Source: Clostridia bacterium (GTDB lineage Bacteria > Bacillota > Clostridia > Oscillospirales > Acutalibacteraceae). Taken from it: 64,000 nt of DNA. This document shows, in pieces, positions 16,444 through 24,071 of the stretch (its first letter is position 1; every line of letters starts with the position of its first letter). The position numbers were made by a program, and so were the translations under genes. The notes under the pieces are model-generated. The model did not search any database and was not told the DNA's origin. It saw only the letters and a program-made list of their open reading frames with translations. The stretch spans positions 89,482-153,481 of the forward strand of contig JAKSQJ010000001.1 in the NCBI GenBank assembly GCA_024404195.1. Direction: 5' to 3'.

Positions 16444-17424
16444 TCATTCCCACTCTATAGTGGCAATCGGTTTAGGTGAAAGGTCATAAAGAACACGGTT
16501 TACGCCCTTAACCTCGCTTAAAATACGGTTAACGATTTTATTAAGCAAAGCATAAGGAACTTCCTCAATGGTGGCGCTTGTTGCGTCAACACTGTTTACG
16601 GCGCGGATAATAACCGGCCAATCCCAAAGGCGCTTATTGTCCTTAATTCCGGTTGATTTATAATCGGGAACAACGGTGAAATACTGCCAAACCTTGCCCT
16701 CTAAACCGGCAAGAGCAAATTCTTCACGAAGAATAGCATCCGATTCTCTTAATGCTTCAAGACGGTCACGGGTGATAGCGCCTGTGCAACGAACACCGAG
16801 ACCGGGACCTGGGAACGGCTGACGGTAAACCATATTATCGGGAAGACCCAACTGCTTACCGATAACGCGAACTTCGTCTTTATATAAAAGTTTTACGGGT
16901 TCAACAAGCTCAAAACCGAATTTTTCGGGAAGACCGCCGACATTATGATGCGCCTTAACGCCGTCGCTTTCAAGAATATCGGGATAAATAGTGCCTTGAG
17001 CCAAGAATTTAATACCTTCTTGCTTTTGGGCTTCTTCTTCAAACACCTCAATAAATTCGGCGCCGATAATCTTTCTCTTCTTTTCGGGGTCATCAACATT
17101 TGCAAGTTTGTCAAGAAAACGGTCAACGGCATCAACATAAACGAGATTTGCATTAAGCTGTTTGCCGAAAACATCAACAACCTGCTCGGGTTCGCCTTTT
17201 CTTAAAAGACCGTGGTTTACATGAACGCAAACGAGTTGAGTTCCGATGGCCTTAATAAGAAGAGCGGCAACAACCGATGAGTCAACACCGCCGGAAAGAG
17301 CCAAAAGGACTTTATTACTGCCGATTTGTTCTCTTAAAAGTTTAACCTGCTCGTCAATAAAAGCGTTTGCAAGTTCGGGTGTTGTAATTCTTTTCATATT
17401 TTCCGGTCGCTTGTTAGAATCCAT
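16444..17424 (-). CDS. guaA: GMP synthase, ATP-pyrophosphatase/dimerisation subunit only
   Basis: GMP synthase aminates XMP to GMP. This 326-residue protein contains only the ATP-PPase domain (LALSGGVDSSVVAALL near residues 40-55) and the dimerisation domain ending YDLSPKPIATIEWE. The N-terminal class-I glutamine amidotransferase domain of the usual ~515-residue bacterial enzyme is absent, and no amidotransferase gene lies nearby. It resembles the two-subunit GuaAa/GuaAb enzymes known mostly from archaea. The ATG at 17424 has GGAGG eight bases upstream, and the promoter lies just before, so the gene is not an N-terminal truncation by frameshift in this window. Confidence 0.9.
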   Translation of the reverse strand: MDSNKRPENMKRITTPELANAFIDEQVKLLREQIGSNKVLLALSGGVDSSVVAALLIKAIGTQLVCVHVNHGLLRKGEPEQVVDVFGKQLNANLVYVDAVDRFLDKLANVDDPEKKRKIIGAEFIEVFEEEAQKQEGIKFLAQGTIYPDILESDGVKAHHNVGGLPEKFGFELVEPVKLLYKDEVRVIGKQLGLPDNMVYRQPFPGPGLGVRCTGAITRDRLEALRESDAILREEFALAGLEGKVWQYFTVVPDYKSTGIKDNKRLWDWPVIIRAVNSVDATSATIEEVPYALLNKIVNRILSEVKGVNRVLYDLSPKPIATIEWE

Positions 17425-17455
17425 AATTTTTTCCTCCAATATTTTTATTGTTATT

Positions 17456-17484
17456 ATTATAATATCATTTCTTCCATAATGCAA
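17456..17484 (-). promoter_or_regulatory. Promoter for guaA
   Basis: Minus strand: -35 TTGCAT (17484-17479), 17-base spacer, perfect -10 TATAAT (17461-17456). The leader is about 30 bases; no purine riboswitch fits in it. Confidence 0.7.
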
Positions 17485-17546
17485 TAGTTTATATGAGTAA
17501 CTTACTGTAAAAATTTGAATATTATGTATAAAAAGATTTATTCAAA

Positions 17547-17576
17547 TTGCCGATTAAAAATCAAAATTTTCGGCAA
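17547..17576. promoter_or_regulatory. Inverted repeat upstream of the mazF-like gene
   Basis: TTGCCGA and TCGGCAA, separated by 16 AT-rich bases, lie 38 bases before the toxin start. It could be an operator or a leader hairpin; function is unproven. Confidence 0.3.
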
Positions 17577-17613
17577 CAATATAAATATAAAGCATTTCGG
17601 AGAGTGAAATTTA

Positions 17614-17961
17614 ATGGATATTAAACGCGGAGAAATCTATTATGCCGATTTAAGTCCCGTTGTGGGCTCGGAGCAGGGCGGTATCCGTCCCGTCTTAATA
17701 GTTCAGAATAATGTCGGAAACAGGTTTAGCCCTACAGTAATAGCCGCCGCTATTACAAGTCAAAAATATAAAAACGATTTACCTACGCATATAAAAGTCA
17801 ATGCCGCTGGATGCGGACTTTCAAAGGATTCAATAGTTTTGCTTGAGCAGGTGAGGACCATTGATAAAACACGGCTTAAGGAAAAAATGGGAACGCTTGA
17901 TAATTCTTCAATGAATATGGTGGACAAGGCATTAAGCGTAAGCTTCGGACTTTTAGGATAA
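17614..17961 (+). CDS. mazF: MazF/PemK-family mRNA endoribonuclease toxin
   Basis: MazF toxins cleave mRNA at short sequences. The 115-residue protein shows the family motifs GEIYYADLSPVVGSEQGGIRP, with the conserved SEQ-G-RPV region, then VIVAA-type VIAAAITSQ, PTHIKV, and LLEQVRTIDKTRL with the catalytic-region Arg and Thr. It is closest in pattern to B. subtilis EndoA. Start ATG at 17614 follows GGAGAG. No MazE-like antitoxin ORF is visible in the short gap upstream, where one is normally found, or immediately downstream. Confidence 0.9.
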   Translation: MDIKRGEIYYADLSPVVGSEQGGIRPVLIVQNNVGNRFSPTVIAAAITSQKYKNDLPTHIKVNAAGCGLSKDSIVLLEQVRTIDKTRLKEKMGTLDNSSMNMVDKALSVSFGLLG

Positions 17962-17973
17962 AATGTTTAATAT

Positions 17974-18012
17974 ATAATGCGAATTGTTTATTTCAGTTCG
18001 CATTATTTTTTT
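17974..18012 (+). terminator. Terminator after mazF-like gene
   Basis: Ten-base stem ATAATGCGAA/TTCGCATTAT with a 13-base loop followed by seven T, 12 bases after the stop codon. Confidence 0.85.
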
Positions 18013-18019
18013 CATTTGA

Positions 18020-18047
18020 TTGACAAAAGCGAAATAATATATATAAT
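18020..18047 (+). promoter_or_regulatory. Promoter for PAP2/YwaF-like gene pair
   Basis: Perfect -35 TTGACA (18020-18025), 16-base spacer, perfect -10 TATAAT (18042-18047). It directly follows the mazF terminator; the start point lies about 25 bases before the ATG at 18077. Confidence 0.8.
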
Positions 18048-18076
18048 AGTGTATATTAGATTTGTGGGATGAGAAT

Positions 18077-18706
18077 ATGATAGTTGATTATATAAAGAGG
18101 CATAAATCTGTATTATGGTTTTCGGTTTTGCCTGTAATGGCGTTGATTTTTTATTTATTAAAGCTTATAATACCGTCGTATCATGCGGTCCATATTCCGC
18201 TTGACGATAAAATTCCGTTTGTTCCTGCGTTTGTAATACCGTATATTATGTGGTTTTTATATATCCCGTTAATGATGCTTTTTATCTACTTGGCGGATGA
18301 AAAGCTTTTCGGCAGACGGATGTTTGCTTTTACAGTCGGAATAGGAATTGCAATTATTTGCTTTATTGTTTATCCTACTGTGGTTACATTTAGACCTTCA
18401 GGCGAGGGCAAGGGTGTGTTTCTTTGGATTTTGAGAATTGTTTATGCGTTTGATAATCCTTCTTCAAACGATTTTCCGAGTCTTCACTGCTACCAGGCGG
18501 TTATGCTTCATTTGTTGGCGTTTGTAAACGGACCTTACAAGGATAAAAAACTGATAAGAACTTGTTCGGCAATATTAGTTGCTCTTATTTGTGCGGCAAC
18601 TGTGCTTATAAAACAACACTCTGCCATAGATTTAATTGCAGGTGTCGGAATGGCGTTTGTTATTTTTGCGGTATTTTGCATAACGAAAAAAGGGGATAAA
18701 ATATGA
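18077..18706 (+). CDS. PAP2-family membrane phosphatase
   Basis: A 209-residue integral membrane protein with about six helices. It carries the PAP2 phosphatase motifs: FRPSGEG (Arg-Pro of motif 1), NDFPSLHCYQA (motif 2 SLH) and KQHSAIDLIAG (motif 3, His and Asp). Such enzymes dephosphorylate lipid phosphates or diphosphates, or transfer head groups, outside the membrane; the SLHCYQ pattern resembles the lipid-phosphotransferase-like subgroup. Substrate cannot be told from sequence. The ATG at 18077 has GGGATGAG upstream; a TTG 15 bases earlier is a poorer choice. It overlaps the following gene by four bases. Confidence 0.85.
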   Translation: MIVDYIKRHKSVLWFSVLPVMALIFYLLKLIIPSYHAVHIPLDDKIPFVPAFVIPYIMWFLYIPLMMLFIYLADEKLFGRRMFAFTVGIGIAIICFIVYPTVVTFRPSGEGKGVFLWILRIVYAFDNPSSNDFPSLHCYQAVMLHLLAFVNGPYKDKKLIRTCSAILVALICAATVLIKQHSAIDLIAGVGMAFVIFAVFCITKKGDKI

Positions 18707-19524
18707 ATTGGAATTTTGCTCCGTTTAACGGACTTTACTATGTTGCTTGGGGTATCGCCATTGCAATAATTCTCGGAATATACTTTATATTCAGAAACAA
18801 AAGCGAGAAAACGAAAACGGTATTTATGGTTTCGTTTTGCTCATTTATCGTGGCTTTGTTTTTTGTTTATAAATGCTTCCTTTCGGTTGATAAACAGTAT
18901 TTGACTACATACGATGTTCCGCTTGAACGGTTTAATTGGTTTAACGAGCTTCCGTTCCAGCTTTGTAATATAAATATGTTTATTATTGCTATTGCGGTTC
19001 TTACGAAAAAACGCGGCTTATTGGGCTTTGCTTTCTTTTTGGCACCGCTTGGCGCAACGATGGCTTTGCTTAATCCCGAAAGAGGATTTAACGGATATTC
19101 TATTTTGATGCCCCGTATGTGGGGATTTTACGGAACGCATTTGCTAATAGTTGTAGCAGGTATTTCCGTTGCAACGCTCGGCTTTTACCGTCCGAAGTTC
19201 AAGGATTTTCCGACAATATTCATAACATTTTTCGGTGTTGCGATTTTTGCTCATATAATCAATCTTGTTTTCGTAAAAACGGGGATTTGTAAAGAGGCAA
19301 ATTACTTCTTTACGATGAATCCATCATCAGTAGGCATTCTTAAAATGTTCAGAAGTTGGATAGACCTTCCGTTCCTTTATTTGCTTCCCGCTATTGCTAT
19401 ATTGGGTGTTTATATGGGAGTTGTGACCCTGCCTTTCCATGTTGTCGCAAAGGTTAATAAAAACATAGAGCAACAAGAAGCGGAAGAAATAAAAGAAGAA
19501 AATAAAGAAACAATAAATGTGTAA
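18703..19524 (+). CDS. YwaF/TMEM164-family membrane protein
   Basis: A 273-residue protein with seven or so hydrophobic helices and a charged C-terminal tail of alternating Glu and Lys. The segment FNWFNELPFQLCNINMF and the MPRMWGFYGTHLLIV region match YwaF (TIGR02206), distantly related to TMEM164 acyltransferases. In this family a buried Cys/His pair is proposed to be catalytic; here Cys (QLCN) and His (GTHLL) are both present. The start ATG overlaps the PAP2 stop (ATGA), so both are translated together, suggesting a joint role in lipid metabolism. Confidence 0.75.
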   Translation: MNWNFAPFNGLYYVAWGIAIAIILGIYFIFRNKSEKTKTVFMVSFCSFIVALFFVYKCFLSVDKQYLTTYDVPLERFNWFNELPFQLCNINMFIIAIAVLTKKRGLLGFAFFLAPLGATMALLNPERGFNGYSILMPRMWGFYGTHLLIVVAGISVATLGFYRPKFKDFPTIFITFFGVAIFAHIINLVFVKTGICKEANYFFTMNPSSVGILKMFRSWIDLPFLYLLPAIAILGVYMGVVTLPFHVVAKVNKNIEQQEAEEIKEENKETINV

Positions 19525-19548
19525 AAAATATTAAAAAGGTGATAAATT

Positions 19549-20370
19549 ATGTCAGGATGCAGCGGAAACTGCGAAACTTGCAGCAGTAATTGCGGCAGTA
19601 AAGAAAAACAAAGTATGATAGAGCCGACCGGCGAATTTAACAATATTAAGCATGTTGTTGCCGTTATGAGCGGTAAGGGCGGTGTCGGCAAATCCATGGT
19701 AACTTCCATGCTTGCCGTGGAGATGAACCGTCGTGGCTACAAGGTCGGAATTTTGGATGCCGATGTTACGGGTCCTTCAATTCCGAAGGCGTTTGGTATC
19801 AATGACCGCGCTATGCAAAATGAACTCGGAATTTTACCAGCCGAAACAAAGATGGGTATTAAAATAATGTCGGTTAATATGATGCTTGAACAGTCGGATG
19901 CGCCGGTTGTTTGGCGAGGCCCCGTTATCGCAGGTCTTGTAAAACAGTTTTGGCAGGAGGTTGTTTGGGGCGACCTTGACTATCTCTTTATTGACTGTCC
20001 TCCCGGAACGGGCGATGTTCCGCTTACCGTTTTTCAGATTATACCTCTTGACGGTGCCGTTGTTGTAACCTCTCCGCAGGACCTTGTTTCTCTTATCGTT
20101 AAAAAAGCACTTAATATGGCAAATATGATGAATATTCCCGTCTTGGGTCTTGTTGAGAATATGAGTTATGTAAAATGTCCCGACTGCGGAAAGGAATTTT
20201 CCGTTTTCGGAAACGGCAGTGATGACATTTCAAAGCAAACCGGTGTGCCGATTATTGCCAAAATGCCTATTGATATTGACCTTGCAAAGCAGGTTGATAT
20301 GGGTGTTATTGAGCTGTTTGAGGGAGATTATCTTAAAGGCGCCGCCGATAAGATAGAGGACCTTTTATAA
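19549..20370 (+). CDS. Mrp/ApbC-family Fe-S cluster carrier ATPase
   Basis: Mrp/NBP35-type P-loop ATPases carry [4Fe-4S] clusters to apo-proteins. The 273-residue protein has a Cys-rich N-terminus (CSGNCETCSSNCG), a deviant Walker A MSGKGGVGKS at about residues 41-50, DADVTGPSIPK, and FIDCPPGTGD, then a CxxC pair (KCPDCG) that bridges the cluster in the dimer. The N-terminal cysteine array resembles Nbp35-type more than short bacterial Mrp. Start ATG at 19549 follows AAAGGTG. The stop overlaps trmB by one base. Confidence 0.92.
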   Translation: MSGCSGNCETCSSNCGSKEKQSMIEPTGEFNNIKHVVAVMSGKGGVGKSMVTSMLAVEMNRRGYKVGILDADVTGPSIPKAFGINDRAMQNELGILPAETKMGIKIMSVNMMLEQSDAPVVWRGPVIAGLVKQFWQEVVWGDLDYLFIDCPPGTGDVPLTVFQIIPLDGAVVVTSPQDLVSLIVKKALNMANMMNIPVLGLVENMSYVKCPDCGKEFSVFGNGSDDISKQTGVPIIAKMPIDIDLAKQVDMGVIELFEGDYLKGAADKIEDLL

Positions 20371-21053
20371 TGAGGATGCGGAAGAAAAAACACCTTGAGG
20401 AAAGAATTTCGGGTGTAGGCGATAATCTTCTTGTTTTGGAATCGGAGGATAGAAATTTCAATACCGCAATACAAAAGAAAGAATATATTGACTTTGAAAA
20501 GATATTCGGCAACAAAAAGCCCTTATACCTTGAAATCGGTTGCGGAAAGGGAAGATTTGCGGTAACCTATGCAAAAAATCACCCCGATATAAACCTTATC
20601 GCCGTTGAAAAAGAGTCAAATGTTATTGTTACCGCTTGCGAACTTGCAAAAAAAGAAAATGTTAAAAATGTAGTATTCATAAAGGTTTCGGCAGAATATT
20701 TACCGAAATATTTAATGCCCGATAGCATAAGCGGTATTTTTCTTAATCATTCCTGTCCGTTTCCTAAGAAAAAATATGCTTCTCACCGTCTTACAAGTGA
20801 AAACTTTTTGAATATTTATAAGGTTTTGCTTAAAAACGGTGCCGAAATTCACCAAAAAACCGATAATATGCATTTCTTTGAGTTTTCTTTGGAGGAGTTT
20901 TCAAGATGCGGTTTTGCTCTTAAAAATGTTTCTCTTGATGTTCATAAAACCGATTTTGAAGAATCGGACGAAAATATAATAACCGAGTATGAAAGCCGGT
21001 TTATGTCCTTAGGTCAACCGATTTATCGGCTTGAAGCATACATAAAAGAATAA
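20370..21053 (+). CDS. trmB: tRNA (guanine-N7-)-methyltransferase
   Basis: TrmB methylates G46 in tRNA variable loops using S-adenosylmethionine. The 227-residue protein has the SAM motif YLEIGCGKGRF, LIAVEKES, and the C-terminal QKTDNMHFFEFSL and EYESRFMSLGQPIYRLEA segments that define TrmB. The family's central SDPWPKKRH-type motif reads NHSCPFPKKKYASHRLT here, so the usual Asp is Cys and Trp is Phe. The start ATG overlaps the preceding stop codon. Despite the altered motif, length and C-terminus fit well. Confidence 0.9.
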   Translation: MRMRKKKHLEERISGVGDNLLVLESEDRNFNTAIQKKEYIDFEKIFGNKKPLYLEIGCGKGRFAVTYAKNHPDINLIAVEKESNVIVTACELAKKENVKNVVFIKVSAEYLPKYLMPDSISGIFLNHSCPFPKKKYASHRLTSENFLNIYKVLLKNGAEIHQKTDNMHFFEFSLEEFSRCGFALKNVSLDVHKTDFEESDENIITEYESRFMSLGQPIYRLEAYIKE

Positions 21054-21054
21054 A

Positions 21055-21097
21055 AATATCGCACCGCATAAAAGATTTACGGTGCGATATTTTTTTG
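21055..21097. terminator. Bidirectional terminator between trmB and the SpoIIQ-like gene
   Basis: Thirteen-base stem AAATATCGCACCG/CGGTGCGATATTT, followed by seven T on the plus strand and T-rich sequence on the minus strand. The two flanking genes converge on it. Confidence 0.9.
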
Positions 21098-21127
21098 CCC
21101 CTAAGCGTATGATTCGGGGGCGGGGTT

Positions 21128-21817
21128 TTATTTATTTTTTGCGTAAAGCGCTATCGGGTCAAACTCTACGCCGTCTTTTAAGCAAACGATGTGAATATGG
21201 CATTTATCCATACATTCGCAGGGCGGATTTTTGGCAGTTCCTATTAAAACTCCTGCGCCGACCGTGTCGCCATTTTTAACACTAACGGTTCCGAGCCCGC
21301 AGTATTTAACGGTGTATCCGTCGCCGTGGTCAACCGTAACAACATTCAGAAAATCGGCGGTGTTTTGAACCTCGGTAACCGTTCCGCTTGTTGCCGCAAC
21401 AACCTTATCGTTTTCGTTGCAGGAAATATCTATTGCCTTGTGAAGTCGCATATCGCCGAAAGTTTCGTCATACTGTAAAGCGGTATCGCTATACTGCTTT
21501 ATGATTTTTCCCGTTATCGGAAGAACAAACTCTTTTTTCGGCTCTTGCGTTTTTACTTCCTTGCTTTCGGTTTCTTTATAAGGAACATCGGTTGCGTTTT
21601 TTTCGGTTTCGGCGGCTTTTTGTTCGCTTATTTCCTCTTTACTACTGTCATTATATGCATCGTCCTGCGCCGAATTAACCGAATTTTCGTCCGCTTTTTC
21701 ATTTTTTACATTCTTTTTTGCGAATGTTATATAGGAGGTAACGGCAACTGCGGCAAGACAAATTGCAATAATTGCATAAAAGCTTTTTGAAGGTTTCTTA
21801 TCTGATTTATACTTCAT
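21128..21817 (-). CDS. Membrane-anchored M23 (LytM) peptidase, SpoIIQ-like
   Basis: A 229-residue protein with a single N-terminal membrane helix (about 12-32), a Glu/Lys-rich spacer (35-95) and a LytM/M23 domain. The zinc motifs are intact: HKAID (HxxxD) near residue 132 and HIH near the C-terminus. Size and layout resemble SpoIIQ, the forespore protein that zips to SpoIIIAH during engulfment; clostridial SpoIIQ keeps the His residues that B. subtilis has lost. Sporulation function is inferred from architecture and from the other sporulation genes nearby. It could also be a general endopeptidase. The start ATG follows GGGGATAATTAAAA. Confidence 0.72.
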   Translation of the reverse strand: MKYKSDKKPSKSFYAIIAICLAAVAVTSYITFAKKNVKNEKADENSVNSAQDDAYNDSSKEEISEQKAAETEKNATDVPYKETESKEVKTQEPKKEFVLPITGKIIKQYSDTALQYDETFGDMRLHKAIDISCNENDKVVAATSGTVTEVQNTADFLNVVTVDHGDGYTVKYCGLGTVSVKNGDTVGAGVLIGTAKNPPCECMDKCHIHIVCLKDGVEFDPIALYAKNK

Positions 21818-21860
21818 TTTTAATTATCCCCGTTTCGGTAAAATATTTTCAAATCTATTA

Positions 21861-21890
21861 TTGACGGGGTAAGTTCATAATATACATAAT
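21861..21890 (+). promoter_or_regulatory. Possible promoter for a structured RNA
   Basis: -35 TTGACG (21861-21866), 18-base spacer, -10 CATAAT (21885-21890). The match is moderate. It points into a 287-base gene-free stretch with several hairpins and no ORF. Confidence 0.4.
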
Positions 21891-21896
21891 AATTGT

Positions 21897-22060
21897 TAAA
21901 AAATAATTCATATCCAGTTCATTTTTAGGGCTTATTATGTTCTTGTAATAAGAAAAGCCGCAATTTCTTATTACTCCCATAATCTTGGGATATTTCTCCT
22001 CAAACCCCTTAAAACGATATTGCCTGCACATGATTTTGTGTGGGCAATTTCGTTTTATTT
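21897..22060 (+). ncRNA. Candidate structured non-coding RNA or leader with alternative hairpins
   Basis: The gap between two divergent genes holds no ORF but strong folding potential. CTTATTA (21931-21937) can pair with TAATAAG (21946-21952). The same TAATAAG plus AAA can instead pair with TTTCTTATTA (21964-21973), so the two stems exclude each other. A small CCCA/TGGG hairpin follows. The region ends in a long terminator-like stem (22011-22056) with U-rich tail. It may be a small RNA of about 160 bases or a riboswitch-like leader. It matches no riboswitch consensus I recognise. Confidence 0.4.
22011..22060 (+). terminator. Terminator-like hairpin ending the candidate RNA
   Basis: Interrupted stem AAAACGA/TCGTTTT, ATTGCC/GGCAAT and CACA/TGTG around a small loop, followed by ATTT. 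It lies before the separate promoter of the histidine phosphatase gene. Confidence 0.6.
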
Positions 22061-22087
22061 GTAAAAAGTAAAAAAGTATGGTATATT
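22059..22087 (+). promoter_or_regulatory. Promoter for histidine phosphatase/flavoprotein genes
   Basis: -35 TTGTAA (22059-22064), 17-base spacer, -10 TATATT (22082-22087). The leader to the ATG at 22105 would be only about 10 bases, so the match is tentative. Confidence 0.4.
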
Positions 22088-22104
22088 ATAAGCGGTGATT
22101 ATAA

Positions 22105-22830
22105 ATGAAGATTATTATGGTTAGACACGGTGAGCCCGATTATGAACACGATTCTTTAACCGAGAAGGGTTTTAGGGAAGCCGATTTACTTGCAAATTTC
22201 TTAAAAAAATACGAGTATGACGAAATTTACTGTTCGCCGCTCGGCAGGGCGGTAAGAACCTCCGAGCCGACCCTTAAAATGCTCGGGAAAAAGGCAACAA
22301 CCCTTGACTTTTTAGAGGAATTTCCGGGTAAAATCATTAACCCTTTAACGGGTGCAAGACATATAGCATGGGACTTTTTGCCGTCTTATTGGACTAAAAA
22401 TCCCGACCTTTACGACCCTAAAAAATGGTATGATGTTCCGATTATGCAAACGGGCGATGTCAAAGAGGTATATTTTAGGGTAATAAAGGAATTTGACGAA
22501 TTTTTGGCAGACCACGGATATATCCGTGAGGGTAACTATTATAAGGCGGTAAAGCCGAATAAAGACACCATTCTTTTCTTCTGCCATTTCGGTATTCAAA
22601 GTGTTCTGCTTGCTCATTTAATAGGCGTTTCACCCCTTGTTTTATGGCAGGGACTTGTAGCGCTTCCGACGGGAATTACTACAATTCAAACCGAGGAGCG
22701 CCAAGAGGGTATCGCATATTTCCGTTGCCGCGGCTTTGGTGAGCTTCCGCATTTATACGAGGCAGGGGAAACTCCGAGCGAAGCAGCTGCATTTTGCGAA
22801 GTATTTTCGGATAAGGATGCAAGACATTGA
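22105..22830 (+). CDS. Histidine phosphatase family protein
   Basis: A 241-residue cytoplasmic protein of the phosphoglycerate-mutase-like phosphatase superfamily. The catalytic motif MVRHGEPDY stands at the N-terminus, YCSPLGRAVRTSEPTL supplies the second Arg region, and FCHFGIQSVLLAHL supplies the second His. It is longer than typical alpha-ribazole phosphatases and has an insert at residues 75-145. Substrate is not predictable. It shares the TGATG stop/start junction with the following flavoprotein gene, forming a three-gene operon. Confidence 0.85.
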   Translation: MKIIMVRHGEPDYEHDSLTEKGFREADLLANFLKKYEYDEIYCSPLGRAVRTSEPTLKMLGKKATTLDFLEEFPGKIINPLTGARHIAWDFLPSYWTKNPDLYDPKKWYDVPIMQTGDVKEVYFRVIKEFDEFLADHGYIREGNYYKAVKPNKDTILFFCHFGIQSVLLAHLIGVSPLVLWQGLVALPTGITTIQTEERQEGIAYFRCRGFGELPHLYEAGETPSEAAAFCEVFSDKDARH

Positions 22831-24071
22831 TGGATATTTTAGATGTAGCGATTATCGGCGGCGGTGCCGCAGGACTTTGCAGCGCCGTTCAACTGAAATT
22901 TCTTGACCGAAGTTTGTCGGTCGGAATTTTTGAACAGCTTAACCGTGTAGGCAAAAAGCTTATCGTAACGGGAAACGGCAGATGCAATATTACTAACAGA
23001 AATTTAGATAAAAAAAGGTATCATTCCGAGAATGGCACCTTTATAAATTATGCGCTTTCTACATACGATAATTACTATATTGAAAACTTTTTTGCCGATT
23101 TGGGCGTTGTTTTTACCTACGAGGACGATAAGGCATATCCTTACTCACTTCAGGCATCTTCGGTTGTTGATGCTTTGCGATTTGCTGTTGACAGTATGGG
23201 TGTAAAAACATATTTAGAATGTAAAGTTACCGATATAGAAAGAAAAAACGGTAGTTTTGAAATTACGGTTAATAACGAAAAATATTATGCAAAAACCGTA
23301 ATTATCGCCTGCGGACTTCTTTCGGGCGGCGAAAAGTCAGGCAGTAACGGCAGTATGCTTAGTTTACTTAAATCAAAGGGCTATAAAACCGTTAAAACAA
23401 CCCCTGCCATAGTTCAGCTTAAAACCGAAAATACCGTCACAAAGAGTCTTAAGGGTATTAAGGTAAACGGCGAGGTTGATCTTATACATAACGGAAAAGC
23501 CGAAAAATGCGAAAGCGGAGAGGTGCTTTTCTGCGATTACGGTCTTTCGGGACCTCCTATTATGCAGTTATCCCGTGAGGTAAGCCGAAAAGACGGCGAA
23601 TTTATGATTTCTCTTGACCTTATGCCCGAATATTCATATCAAAATGTTGTTGATATGATAGATTTCAGAACGGCGGTTTTAAGGGGCAGAGCGTTAGAAG
23701 AATTTTTTACGGGAATGCTCAATAAAAGGGTAGGACAGCAGATAATAAAGCAAATAGGCAAAAAACTTTCGGATAATGTTGACGGTTTGACACAAAAGGA
23801 AGTAAAATTACTTGCTTCAATAATTAAGGGTATGACCTTTAAGGTAACGGGAACAACCGGTTTTGAAAATTCGCAGGTGACCGCCGGAGGTCTTGATACA
23901 ACGCAGTTTGACGAAACAACAATGATGTCAAAAAAGGATAAGGGACTTTTTTGTATCGGTGAAATTTTGGATGTTGACGGCGACTGCGGCGGCTTTAATC
24001 TTCAGTGGGCTTGGTCAAGCGCCGTTTGCGCCGCTTACGGTGTTTTTGGGCTTTTAGAGGGTAATCTATGA
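22830..24071 (+). CDS. FAD-binding oxidoreductase, BaiN/HI0933 family
   Basis: A 413-residue flavoprotein. The N-terminus has a Rossmann FAD motif IIGGGAAGLCSA (residues 7-18) followed by GNGRCNITN, the signature of the HI0933/YhiN/BaiN family. The C-terminus has the second FAD contact GLFCIGEILDVDGDCGGFN. Members include the bile-acid-pathway BaiN, but most are of unknown function, so only the family is claimed. The ATG at 22830 overlaps the preceding stop; a TTG one codon earlier is possible. The stop overlaps the next ATG. Confidence 0.88.
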   Translation: MDILDVAIIGGGAAGLCSAVQLKFLDRSLSVGIFEQLNRVGKKLIVTGNGRCNITNRNLDKKRYHSENGTFINYALSTYDNYYIENFFADLGVVFTYEDDKAYPYSLQASSVVDALRFAVDSMGVKTYLECKVTDIERKNGSFEITVNNEKYYAKTVIIACGLLSGGEKSGSNGSMLSLLKSKGYKTVKTTPAIVQLKTENTVTKSLKGIKVNGEVDLIHNGKAEKCESGEVLFCDYGLSGPPIMQLSREVSRKDGEFMISLDLMPEYSYQNVVDMIDFRTAVLRGRALEEFFTGMLNKRVGQQIIKQIGKKLSDNVDGLTQKEVKLLASIIKGMTFKVTGTTGFENSQVTAGGLDTTQFDETTMMSKKDKGLFCIGEILDVDGDCGGFNLQWAWSSAVCAAYGVFGLLEGNL

